Shown: positions 51,177-60,400 of the stretch, piece after piece
Layout of the letters: every line of letters begins with the position of its first letter
How positions within the stretch are numbered: position 1 is the stretch's first letter
Source: Lachnospiraceae bacterium UBA6987
Lineage (GTDB): Bacteria; Bacillota; Clostridia; Lachnospirales; Lachnospiraceae
DNA length: 64,000 nt
NCBI GenBank assembly: GCA_002449955.1
Contig: DJYD01000020.1
Span: 1-64,000, forward strand
Reading direction: 5' to 3'
The notes under the pieces: model-generated
What the model was told of the DNA's origin: nothing
Database searches by the model: none
What the model saw: the letters and a program-made list of their open reading frames with translations, nothing else
Made by a program: the position numbers and the translations under genes

Positions 51177-51848
51177 TCAGACTTCCTTTCCGCCGGCCTT
51201 CCATCCGGCCAGTTTTTCTCTTAACCAGGCTTCAAGCTCGCCCATACCCTCTCCCGTCTTAGCTGAAACCGGGAAGATGCGGATCTGCGGATTCAGCTTC
51301 CGCGCGCGTTCACAGCAGCGGGAAACATCGAAAGAAAAATACGGCAGCGCATCGGTTTTGGAGATCACGAGCGCATCGCTCTTTTCAAACATCAGCGGGT
51401 ATTTGAGCGGCTTATCGTCGCCTTCCGGAACTGAAAGGATCATCATATTGAGACCTGCACCGGTGTCATATTCAGCCGGACAGATGAGGTTCCCCACGTT
51501 TTCCAGAAAGATCAGTTCGGATTCGTCATCATCCATCGCCTGCAGCGAGCGAGCCGTCATCCCGGCATCCATATGGCACATTCCGTCCGTATGCACCTGG
51601 ATCGCCTTCGCCCCGAGGGCTTCGATTCGTTCCGCGTCCACGGCAGATTCGATATCTGCCTCCATGACAGCGATTTTCACATCCTTCATATCCCGGATCA
51701 GCCGGGAAAGCAGCGTTGTTTTGCCGGAGCCGGGAGAGCTCATCAAATTGATCATCAGCTGGCCTTTCGCCTTTAACTGCAGGCGCTGAAGCTCGGCATC
51801 CCGGTCATTTGACTGCGTGACCGATGCTCCCACTTTAATGATTTTCAT
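51177..51848 (-). CDS. hypB: Hydrogenase maturation GTPase HypB (second copy)
   Basis: A 223-residue SIMIBI GTPase: MSSPGSGKTTLLSRL (P-loop), AVMEADIESAVDAERIEALG, HTDGMCHMDAGM with the metal-binding Cys-His, FLENVGNLICPAEYDTGA, and ISKTDAL as the guanine motif. It lacks the N-terminal His-rich nickel store. The ATG at 51846-51848 follows GGAGAG. It overlaps the end of the first hypB by 14 bp. Confidence 0.94.
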   Translation of the reverse strand: MKIIKVGASVTQSNDRDAELQRLQLKAKGQLMINLMSSPGSGKTTLLSRLIRDMKDVKIAVMEADIESAVDAERIEALGAKAIQVHTDGMCHMDAGMTARSLQAMDDDESELIFLENVGNLICPAEYDTGAGLNMMILSVPEGDDKPLKYPLMFEKSDALVISKTDALPYFSFDVSRCCERARKLNPQIRIFPVSAKTGEGMGELEAWLREKLAGWKAGGKEV

Positions 51849-52518
51849 AAGCTGCTCTCCTTTCCCGCACAACATCCGCAAGATAGGCGGCAAGCGCATC
51901 AAAGCCTTCTCCGCTCACCGCACTCACCGGGAAGATGCGGATATCCGGATTCAGTTTACGGGCCCTCATAGCTGCTGCCTCAAGGTCAAAATCAAAGATC
52001 GGCGCCGTGTCGATTTTATTAACAATCATCACGTCACTGACCGTGAACATGAGCGGATATTTGAGCGGCTTGTCATCACCCTCCGGTACAGAGAGGATCA
52101 TCAGACGCAGGTCTGCACCGATCTCAAATTCAGCGGGGCAGACAAGATTACCGATATTTTCCAGGAAGATCAGGTCCAGGTCTTCCGTCCCCATGGCTTC
52201 AAGGCCCCTTCTTGTCATGTCCGCATCCATATGGCAAAGCCCCGCCGTATGGAGCTGGATCACGCGCACGCCGGTCTCAGCAATGGTTTTGGCATCTACG
52301 TCCGAATCGACGTCCGCCTCCATGACCGCGATGCGGAATGCATCCTTCAGGCGGCGGATCAGCTGCAGCAGCGTTGACGTCTTGCCGGCGCCGGGAGAGC
52401 CCATGAGATTGACGAGGACTGTGCCCTGCTCTTTCATTTTGTCTCTGTTAAGCTGTGCTGCCGCATCATTGTCTGCCAGCACAGCTTCCTTCACTTCAAC
52501 GACATGTACAGGATCCAT
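51835..52518 (-). CDS. hypB: Hydrogenase maturation GTPase HypB (first copy)
   Basis: A 227-residue HypB: VNLMGSPGAGKTSTLLQL, AVMEADVDSDVDAKTIAETG, HTAGLCHMDADM, FLENIGNLVCPAEFEIGA and VNKIDTA. It is clearly paralogous to the downstream copy along its whole length but well diverged, so it is an old duplication. GGAGG lies five bases before the chosen ATG. An extended -10 (TGC-TATAAT, 52559-52551) is upstream. It is the first gene of hypB-hypB-hypA. Confidence 0.94.
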   Translation of the reverse strand: MDPVHVVEVKEAVLADNDAAAQLNRDKMKEQGTVLVNLMGSPGAGKTSTLLQLIRRLKDAFRIAVMEADVDSDVDAKTIAETGVRVIQLHTAGLCHMDADMTRRGLEAMGTEDLDLIFLENIGNLVCPAEFEIGADLRLMILSVPEGDDKPLKYPLMFTVSDVMIVNKIDTAPIFDFDLEAAAMRARKLNPDIRIFPVSAVSGEGFDALAAYLADVVRERRAAYENH

Positions 52519-52550
52519 AACTGCCTCCATAATTTTTAGGCTTGCTCAGC

Positions 52551-52559
52551 ATTATAGCA
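52551..52559 (-). promoter_or_regulatory. Extended -10 promoter of hypB-hypB-hypA
   Basis: TGC-TATAAT on the minus strand, 33 bp before the first hypB start codon. The -35 region is poor, as extended -10 promoters allow. Confidence 0.5.
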
Positions 52560-52583
52560 TACTTCCGTAAAAACATTCGTTGA

Positions 52584-52988
52584 TTATACCAAAACAACAC
52601 ATTTTTCTCCGTAAAATGAAAGCTGTGTATCATGGGTCAGCAGGGACATCTTCTCTGCCTTTGCCTGTGCAATCAGCATCCTGTCGAATGGGTCGTGATG
52701 CGGCGGAGCGTCTTCTTTTCTGTTCAACGTTTCCAGTGCATATACATGCTTATCCTTCATTTCGATGAGTAAATATCCTGCTTCACGGCAAAAGGCCCCA
52801 AGTGCAGCCCCCGTAAATTCAACATTTTCCGGATGATTTGCGTGCTTTACTGCCACTTCCCACAAGGAAACCACACTATAATAAATGGTGTTATCTTCAT
52901 CCAGAATCATCGTTCTGGCTTTTTCCGAAAGCCGCGGGTCATCATTCAGCGCCCAAATCAGAATGTGTGTATCCAGCAATATATTCAC
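52584..52988 (-). CDS. PIN-domain toxin (VapC-like RNase)
   Basis: A 134-residue PIN domain: NILLDTHILIWALNDD (first catalytic Asp), SLWEVAVKHANHPE (Glu), and HHDPFDRMLIAQAKAEKMSLLTHD (the D-x-F-D-R-x-L-x-A-Q block and final Asp). Such toxins cleave RNA to stop growth. The start overlaps the antitoxin stop (ATGA). Confidence 0.92.
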   Translation of the reverse strand: MNILLDTHILIWALNDDPRLSEKARTMILDEDNTIYYSVVSLWEVAVKHANHPENVEFTGAALGAFCREAGYLLIEMKDKHVYALETLNRKEDAPPHHDPFDRMLIAQAKAEKMSLLTHDTQLSFYGEKCVVLV

Positions 52989-53224
52989 AGGGTGCCTCCG
53001 AACATATCCGTGATTTCGTCATTATATCGATCAAGATTTTCCGGGGATTTTAACTTTCCCTTAGCGGATCCTATCCTTTTGGATGCCTGAGCATCATGAT
53101 ATAACACCATTTTCACCACGGGTTTCCCATATCTTGCAATGATGATCTGCTTCTCCTTGCCAGTCTCGATCTTCCTGATAAGATTAGAAAGGTTCGTTTT
53201 TGCGTCCAAGATGTTCACTTGCAT
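52985..53224 (-). CDS. Phd/YefM-family antitoxin
   Basis: A 79-residue antitoxin: MQVNILDAKTNLSNLIRKIETGKEKQIIIARYGKPVVKMV is the Phd/YefM DNA-binding fold, and the acidic C-terminus (NLDRYNDEITDMFGGTL) should wrap the toxin. AAGGAGG precedes the ATG at 53222-53224. It is translated just before the PIN toxin and is probably autoregulated through the repeats at 53250-53283. Confidence 0.92.
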   Translation of the reverse strand: MQVNILDAKTNLSNLIRKIETGKEKQIIIARYGKPVVKMVLYHDAQASKRIGSAKGKLKSPENLDRYNDEITDMFGGTL

Positions 53225-53249
53225 TTTCCGTCCCTCCTTTTGCAAATTC

Positions 53250-53312
53250 TGGTCTTCTTGACCATGTTAGTCATCCTGATCAGATTATAGCAATAAAAAC
53301 TGGAGGTTGCAA
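53250..53312 (-). promoter_or_regulatory. Toxin-antitoxin promoter with operator palindromes
   Basis: Minus strand: TTGCAA (53312-53307), 17 bp, TATAAT (53289-53284). Downstream lie CTGATCAG (53276-53283) over the start site and TGGTC-TTCTT-GACCA (53250-53264). Both are in place for repression by the Phd-type antitoxin. Confidence 0.65.
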
Positions 53313-53376
53313 TACCTATTTATGAATAGCTTATCAGTCAAAAACAGGCAAAGAACTTCCTACTCATTCTACTTTT

Positions 53377-54003
53377 TTAAAGAGTATCAAACATCTGCGT
53401 CAACTGATAGCTTCGCAAAAATAATTCTGATGTGTCTGCTACTGACTTATTTAGTTTCAAAACAGGATCCAAGATTTTCTGTTTAAAAGCATCATTGGCA
53501 ATTAGCTGAACACAATAATCTAAGTTGTTATTCTTAATAATCTGATTTATTTTATTTACCGACTGTTGTAAATCACCTTCTATTGTCCTTCCAACTTTCG
53601 GTGATGCAAAAATAATTTCTGCTCGTTTGATATTAACAAAGCCGTATAAACACATGGCGGTTCTAAGACACTTTTCGCAAATTTTTTTAATTGTCTTTTT
53701 CTTTGATCCATAGTTTAATCCGTTTTCGTGAAAAGCCACATCAACCGCATAAACAATGTTATTATTATCTTGAATGCTAATGCCAATCGCATCACTTTCT
53801 GCCTGCTTAATAATCTGCTGTAGAGAAATGGATTGATTTTCAAAGAAACGTTCTTTTCGCGAATCATCCAATAGCTTTTGTAGCTTCTTATCGGATACAA
53901 GTTTCCAGTTTGGAGATGCTTTCCAGTTGTTTTGTACTAACTGGCACTTTTTTTCATGTCTTAACCATGAATAAATCAGAGATTCCGCCATTTCAATCTT
54001 CAT
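53377..54003 (-). CDS. Unrecognised protein in an AT-rich island
   Basis: I cannot name this 208-residue soluble protein. It has a Trp/Lys-rich start (SWLRHEKKCQLVQNNWKAS). Next comes a core AESDAIGISIQDNNNIVYAVDVAFHENGLNYG with spaced acidic residues that could be a nuclease-type site, though no PD-(D/E)xK motif is clean. The basic helix KKICEKCLRTAMCLYGF, IIFASPKV, and the end DTSELFLRSYQLTQMF follow. GGGAGG lies six bases before the ATG. The gene is far richer in A and T than its neighbours, suggesting recent transfer. It lies between a toxin-antitoxin pair and the TIR cluster, as defence or mobile accessory genes often do. Confidence 0.7.
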   Translation of the reverse strand: MKIEMAESLIYSWLRHEKKCQLVQNNWKASPNWKLVSDKKLQKLLDDSRKERFFENQSISLQQIIKQAESDAIGISIQDNNNIVYAVDVAFHENGLNYGSKKKTIKKICEKCLRTAMCLYGFVNIKRAEIIFASPKVGRTIEGDLQQSVNKINQIIKNNNLDYCVQLIANDAFKQKILDPVLKLNKSVADTSELFLRSYQLTQMFDTL

Positions 54004-54210
54004 CCATTTCCTCCCAGATTTTTGTGACTTTTCCAACAAAAAAGTCAATTCTTATGATGTATGCGGTGCTTAAATTTTTTCAAATAAGAAATCAACGATA
54101 GAATTCCAAATAGTATTAATCAGGAACTGTTACAGTGATATAATTAGCTGTTAATACTTCGGCGCAGGTGTCCCAGACCTTTTCTTTACTTATCCTTATA
54201 AGATGCTGTA

Positions 54211-57200
54211 CTACTTGTTATTATCGATAACAATTTCAGTTGCTAATGATTCAGTTTCCGATGAATCTGTTGGTTCTTGATCTCTGGCCAGATCTATCCA
54301 CAAAGCGGGCCGAACAGCGAAGGTGCCGCTGAGCACATAGTTGCCACTGAAGCCGACGGAGCCGCCGTTATTGACGTACACCGCGTTACTACTATTGATG
54401 CCGGGCGACCGCAGCCACCACCAGCACGCGCCGTTTGAGCCCTGATATGCCCCTTGTGAGGCCGCATATGCTGTCGACCTGCAGACTCTCTGGGAATCCG
54501 ATTTAAAGTACTGCTCCGCTTCTGTGATGCTCAGAAGGAAAACCTTGTCCTTCGTAGCTTTTCCCGGATCAGTACCATAGTTCGGATTTCTGTCTGCCGT
54601 GACATTCGTTGTCAGGACATACTGCTGCTCTTCTGTACTGAGAGCATCGTTCAGGAATGATCCGTTCAGCCACATCCTCAACGAGCAAGTCTCCCAGGTC
54701 ACAGAATTGTATGAACTGTTATACTGCTTGCAATCCAGTGCGTATTTACTGATCAGCAGTAGCTTTGTTCCGTCTTTGTCCAACACCTGCCACTCGATCT
54801 CTTCTGTTCCGTTATTCGTATTATTGTCCTGCTCGTAGTGTCCGAAAGAAATAATATCGCCCACGGAAACAGCATCAGCATCAATATCCGGGCGTTCGAG
54901 GGAAGCGCTGTCAGTTCCTTTGCCTTGATTCCCGATTGGATCCACCCATATAGCAGGGCGAACAGCGTATCTGCCGCCGTCCACACCGCCATAGCTGTAG
55001 ACGGAGCCGTCGTAACCGACGTTCGCCGCGCTACCTCTACCATAGTAGCCGGGCGACCGCAGCCACCACCAGCACGCGCCGTTTGAATTCTGATATACCC
55101 CGTTTGAGGCCGCATACGCTGTCGGGCTGCAGACTCTCTGGGAATCCGATTTAAAGTACTGCTCCGCTTCTGTGATGCTCAGAAGGAAAACCCTGTCTCT
55201 TGTATCATTTCCAGGATCAGCATTATAGTTCGGATTTTTGTCCGCCGTGACTGTCGCTGTCAGAACATACTTCTGCTCTTCCGTACTGAAGGCTCTGTTC
55301 CGGAATGTACCGTTGAGCCACGACCTCAGCGAGCAGGTCTCCCAGGTCACGGAGCCATATGAACTGTTATACTTCAGGCAATCCAGCGTGTATTTGCTGA
55401 CCAGCAGCAGCTTCGTCCCGTCCTTGTCCAGCACCTGCCACTCGATTGCTTCCTGTCCGTTTTTGTCCTTATTATCCTGTTCATAGGAGCCAAAAAGAAC
55501 GGTATCTCCGGCCTTTGCCTGTTTCAGCAATTCAGTCTCAAGCAAAAAGATTTGAGATTCGCTGTCCTTATAGCCGCGCACGGAAGAAAAGGCTTCTATC
55601 GCATCTCTAATCTTTCCCTCACTCTTTAAGTTAACTGCTGACTTGTATGCAGAAATGCGGGTAATGACCGGCTGCCCAAATTTAAGTCCGGCAATAATTC
55701 CCGCGATAAGCAAGACAAGCCCCCAAAAGACTCTTTTTATTTTCTTTTTCCGTGCGCGGATGCCCTCTTCACATGCTGCAAGAAGCTCTTCTGAATCCTT
55801 ATAACTGCCAAGTCTTCTGAAAATCTCCGCCGCGTCTGCCAGATCTTGAATGTCATTTGACGCTGCGAGCTTTCTTGCCTTCTCATAATCTAGTTCTGTT
55901 TCAGCCTCTTTTTCTTCTATCTTTTTTTCGTATAAACGCTTGTTTTCTTCTGCCTGTGCCTGAAGTGCCGCTGCCCTTCTCAGTTCTTCCTGTGCGACCT
56001 TTTTCTCAAGGGCAGCCCGACTTATTCGTGCCTGGGAGCGGCACCAGGCCGCCTGTTCCCTGGCGTTTCCATATTCTCCCAGCCGGTCAAAACTTCCTGC
56101 CGCTTCCAGATATTCCTGTTCGGTTCTCGCGGCGTCCCTTTTATCTATTGCGATTTTATAGGCTGCGAGCTGCTGTTCATTCTTCCTGCGCTCGCTTATC
56201 GCCTGAAGATACCCCTGAAGCTCGGCCTTCAGTTCCTTATCGGCAAAGCGCATAGCGCGCTGGTAATTCTTGTTCGAGGCAAATGATACCTTCAGTTCGG
56301 CCAGCAGTTCCTTTTTCGGCACATGAAGCTCAGCCATAAGTTTGCCCACATAGGCCATGGCATTTTCCGGCTCCTGATCCAGGATGCGTTCGGTATATTC
56401 CTCTGCACTTTCCCACTCTCCGTCTTCAAGAAACAGCAGCATGCGGCGCACCAGAGGTGCTGTAGACACAGAATATGTCTGCTGCGTAGTCAGAGCTACG
56501 GTCTGTTTAGCGCTTTCCCTGACACGGTCAGTATTAATGATCTTCCTGATGCCTCTGATCAGGTCTTGCATGAAACCGAGCTTGCTCATATCAAGAGCCT
56601 GCAGGTAAGCGAACTCTTCCGGCAGCTCATATGGATCCATATCCCGGTACGCAGGGATCAGGGTCTTTTTCTTTCCGGCCTTGATTAGCGCGAGATACCG
56701 GCTCCATTCATTCTTCACCCAGACAGCGTTGAAGTATTCCGGCTTGGTGCCGAGCACCACCATAACCTTCGCGGAATTCAGAGCAGCAAAGATGTACGGC
56801 TCATACGCGCTTCCCAGCTTATCCTCCAGTGTAATACGTGAGAAAAAGACTTTATATCCTTCCTGCTTCAGCTGATAGTATAGTTCATTCGCCAGCACAC
56901 TATCCCGCGTCCTGCGGCCGCGGTCATCCGTTTCCTTGTAACAGATGAAGATGTCAAACGGCTCTTCCTGCGAAGAGATCTTAAGGATTCCTTTCTGGAT
57001 CTCGTCGATCGTCCTCGCTTCCGCTTCATAGACCGGTTTCTGCATCGGATCGGCATAGCGGATCGCAGACTTGTAGTTCTCATCGGCGTAGACAGAGGTC
57101 ATCTGTGTGCGATTGACCGTGGGGATGCGCTTCCTGGTGTCCGGATCTTCAACATACTCTATGCCGTAGCGGCACAGCACAAGGGACCAGTAGGCTTCCG

Positions 57201-57423
57201 CGTCGGTACTGTCTTCGGCAAGGATCTGTTCATAGATCCCGGCAGCCTTGTCGAATTCATTGTTTCTGCGGAAGTGACTGGCCCTGTCGTAAAGGTTTGC
57301 CCGGCGGTCGTCATCCAGCTTTGGGATGGTCTGCTTAGTCCCGCAGTACTCGCAGATGGCAACTGTGGCATTCCCTTCGATATTCAGCGGCGCACCGCAC
57401 ATTTTGCATTTAAGGACGGACAT
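54211..57423 (-). CDS. TIR-domain transmembrane protein A with two DUF6273-like domains
   Basis: A 1070-residue protein with these parts: zinc ribbon (C6, C9, C24, C27); TPR-like helices 40-90; TIR about 156-290 (FDIFICYKETDD, KVFFSRITLED, YFNAVWVKNEWSRYL with catalytic-position Glu239). Next come helical repeats, a charged coiled coil (about 470-550), a basic stretch and one membrane helix (about 563-580), then a short TPR-like segment. Two DUF6273-like domains follow, about 636-835 and 852-1045. Each has FGSYEQDN/FGHYEQDN, IEWQVLDKDGTKLLL, a WETCSLR..LNG block, CWWWLRSPG and AVRPA. Positive-inside rules put TIR in the cytosol and DUF6273 outside. GGAG precedes the chosen ATG. It is the last of three tandem paralogues. 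Confidence 0.85.
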   Translation of the reverse strand: MSVLKCKMCGAPLNIEGNATVAICEYCGTKQTIPKLDDDRRANLYDRASHFRRNNEFDKAAGIYEQILAEDSTDAEAYWSLVLCRYGIEYVEDPDTRKRIPTVNRTQMTSVYADENYKSAIRYADPMQKPVYEAEARTIDEIQKGILKISSQEEPFDIFICYKETDDRGRRTRDSVLANELYYQLKQEGYKVFFSRITLEDKLGSAYEPYIFAALNSAKVMVVLGTKPEYFNAVWVKNEWSRYLALIKAGKKKTLIPAYRDMDPYELPEEFAYLQALDMSKLGFMQDLIRGIRKIINTDRVRESAKQTVALTTQQTYSVSTAPLVRRMLLFLEDGEWESAEEYTERILDQEPENAMAYVGKLMAELHVPKKELLAELKVSFASNKNYQRAMRFADKELKAELQGYLQAISERRKNEQQLAAYKIAIDKRDAARTEQEYLEAAGSFDRLGEYGNAREQAAWCRSQARISRAALEKKVAQEELRRAAALQAQAEENKRLYEKKIEEKEAETELDYEKARKLAASNDIQDLADAAEIFRRLGSYKDSEELLAACEEGIRARKKKIKRVFWGLVLLIAGIIAGLKFGQPVITRISAYKSAVNLKSEGKIRDAIEAFSSVRGYKDSESQIFLLETELLKQAKAGDTVLFGSYEQDNKDKNGQEAIEWQVLDKDGTKLLLVSKYTLDCLKYNSSYGSVTWETCSLRSWLNGTFRNRAFSTEEQKYVLTATVTADKNPNYNADPGNDTRDRVFLLSITEAEQYFKSDSQRVCSPTAYAASNGVYQNSNGACWWWLRSPGYYGRGSAANVGYDGSVYSYGGVDGGRYAVRPAIWVDPIGNQGKGTDSASLERPDIDADAVSVGDIISFGHYEQDNNTNNGTEEIEWQVLDKDGTKLLLISKYALDCKQYNSSYNSVTWETCSLRMWLNGSFLNDALSTEEQQYVLTTNVTADRNPNYGTDPGKATKDKVFLLSITEAEQYFKSDSQRVCRSTAYAASQGAYQGSNGACWWWLRSPGINSSNAVYVNNGGSVGFSGNYVLSGTFAVRPALWIDLARDQEPTDSSETESLATEIVIDNNK
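54319..54399 (-). other. Hypervariable 27-codon segment A2 (second DUF6273 domain of protein A)
   Basis: It lies between the conserved WLRSPG and AVRPALW codons. It aligns without gaps to B1, B2 and C. Variable codons mostly end in C or T and differ at bases one and two. See the finding on DGR-like variation. Confidence 0.7.
54967..55047 (-). other. Hypervariable 27-codon segment A1 (first DUF6273 domain of protein A)
   Basis: It has the same conserved borders and the same length (81 bp) as the other four. Two compensating single-codon shifts are needed to align it to them. Confidence 0.65.
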
Positions 57424-57495
57424 CGTAAACTCCAAGATCATATAAATGCGATAATAAAAATGTGTTGCAGCAAAAAACCAAATACTTAGATACTA

Positions 57496-60400
57496 TCAAC
57501 GCTCAATCCGTAATTTTACAACTCCCATAAGAGTGTATGACGGATACTCGATAGAAGATGCGTGAATAATACCATCTTGAACGAATAAATTGACCCTAGA
57601 AAAGTCTGAATTTTTATACACCTCTGTATATCTGTCTTCACATTCAGCTTCTATGAAGATAATTTCTTCGTCACCGCAAAGGTTTTCCAGAATATCCACA
57701 AGAGCGATTGGCGTCCCATTTTGGGGAATTGAGATACTCACCGTGCCGTTTGCTCTATTCATGGTGTGCCAAGAATTATCATCTCCTTGTTCCAATAAAA
57801 TCAATGTAATACTTTCCATTGATTTCTCTACAGAAGATGCTGTTCTTCTTGTCTCATCAATAACCTTTTCAGTTGCTAAAGATTCAGTTTCCGATGAATC
57901 TGTTGGTTCTTGATCTCTGGCCAGATCTATCCACAAAGCAGGCCGAACAGCGCTTAAGGCGTGGCTCACAAAGTAGCCATTCTCAGAGACAGAGCCGACG
58001 TCATTGACGATCGCCGCACTGCCGCTACCGTAGCCAGGTGACCTCAACCACCAACAACAGTTTCCTTTATCAGCCTTGGATGCCCCTTGTGCATAACAGT
58101 ATCTCGTTCCTTGACATTTCCGTCCGTCGTTTGAGCCAAAATACTTATTGACCTCGTTAATGCTGAGGAGAAACACCTTATCCTTCGTATCATTTCCCGG
58201 ATAAGAACCATGACTAGGATTCCTATCTGCCGTAACGCTTGTTCTCAGAATATATTTCTGCTCTTCTTTAATGAAAGCAGTCTTCAAAAACGTTCCGTTC
58301 AGCCAGGTCCTCAGCGAGCATGTCTCCCAAGTCACAGAATTGTATGAACTGTGGTATTGCTGGCAGTCCAGCGCGTATTTGCTGACCAGCAGCAGCTTTG
58401 TTCCGTCTTTGTCCAGTACCTGCCACTCGATCTGTTCTGTCCCATTATTTGTATTATTGTCCTGCTCGTAGTGTCCGAAAGAAATAATATCGCCCACGGA
58501 AACAGCATCGACATCCGGGAGTTCAAGGGAATCGCCGCCGGTTGCTTCGCTCTGTTTGCTATCAGTTTCTTCCGTTGTCACGGAAGATTTTGGATCCCCG
58601 GATGGCAGATTCGATGATTCCTGATTCCCGATTGGATCCACCCACAAAGCGGGCCGAACAGCGCGCTTGACGTAGCTCGCACTATAGCCTGGGTAGTAGA
58701 CGGAGCCGACGGTATTGACGCACGCCGCATAATCCCCATAGTGGCCAGGCGACCGCAAACACCACCAGCACGCGCCGTTTGAATTTTGATATACGCCTTG
58801 CGAGAGCGCATACGCTGTCGGGCTGCAGACTCTCTGGGAATCCGATTTAAAGTACTGCTCCGCTTCTGTGATGCTCAGAAGGAAAACCTTGTCTCTCGTA
58901 TCATTTCCTGGATCAACACCATAGTTCGGATTCTTGTCTGCCGCGACTGTCGATGTCAGGATATACTGCTGCTCTTCTGTACAGAAAGCATTGTTCAGGA
59001 AAGTCCCATTCAGCCACGTTCTTAGTGAGCAAGTCTCCCAGGTTACAGAGCTCCCTGCGTTGTAATATTTATTGTCCAGTGCATACTTACTGACCAGCAG
59101 CAGCTTCGTCCCGTCCTTGTCCAGCACCTGCCACTCGATTGCTTCCTGTCCGTTTTTGTCCTTATTATCCTGTTCATAGGAGCCGAACAGTACTGTATCT
59201 CCAATCTTTGCCTGTTTCAGCAATTCAGCCTCCATCAAATAGATTTGAGATTCGCTGTCCTTATAGCCGCGCACGGAAGAAAAGGCTTCTATCGCCTCTC
59301 TAATCTTTCCCTCACTCTTTAAGTTAACTGCCGACTTGTATGCCGAAATGCGGGTAATGACCAGCTGCCCAAATTGAAGACCGGCAATAATTCCCGCGAT
59401 AAGCAAGACAAGCCCCCAAAAGACTCTTTTTCTTTTTCTTTTCTTTTTCCGTGCGCGGATGCCCTCTTCACATGCTGCAAGAAGCTCTTCTGAATCCTTA
59501 TAACTGCCAAGTCTTCTGAAAATCTCCGCCGCGTCGGCCAGATCTTGAATGACATTTGACGCTGCGAGCTTTTTTGCCTTCTCGTAATCTAGTTCTGTTT
59601 CAGCCTCTTTTTCTTCTATCTTTTTTTCGTATAAACGCTTGTTTTCTTCTGCCTGTGCCTGAAGTGCCGCTGCCCTTCTCAGTTCTTCCTGTGCGACCTT
59701 TTTCTCAAGGGCAGCCCGATTTATTCGTGCCTGGGAGCGGCACCAGGCCGCCTGTTCCCTGGCGTTTCCATATTCTCCTAGCCGGTCAAAGCTGCCTGCC
59801 GCTTCCAGATAATCCTGTTCGGTTCTCGCGGCGTTCCTTTTATCTATTGCGATTTTATAGGCTGCAAGCTGCTGTTCATTCGTCCTGCGCTCGCTTATCG
59901 CCTGAAGATCCCCCTGAAGCTCGGCCTTTAATTCCTTATCGGCAAAGCGCACAGCGCGCTGGTAATTCTTGTTCGAGGCAAACGAATACTTCAGTTCGGC
60001 CAGTTGTTCCTTTTTCGGCACATGAAGTTCAGCCATGAGCTTGCCCACGTAAGCCATGGCATTTTTGGGGTCTTGATCCAGTATTCTCTCTGTATATTCT
60101 TCCGCTTTTTCCCAATCAGCGTCCTCCAAAAAGAGAAACATTCTTTCCACTAATGGAGCAATCTGAAGAAAAGCAGTTGGCGCTTCCATTGCATTTGTTT
60201 GCAGATTCTGATTGCCTATGTAATCCGCACCAATTATCTTCCGTATGCCCCGAATCAGGTCCTGCATGAAACCGAGCTTGCTCATGTCGAGGGCCTGCAG
60301 GTAAGCGAACTCTTCCGGCAGATCATACGGATCCATATCCCTGTAGGCCGGGATGAGCGTTTTCTTCTTTCCTGCCTTGATCAGTGCCAGGTACCGACTC

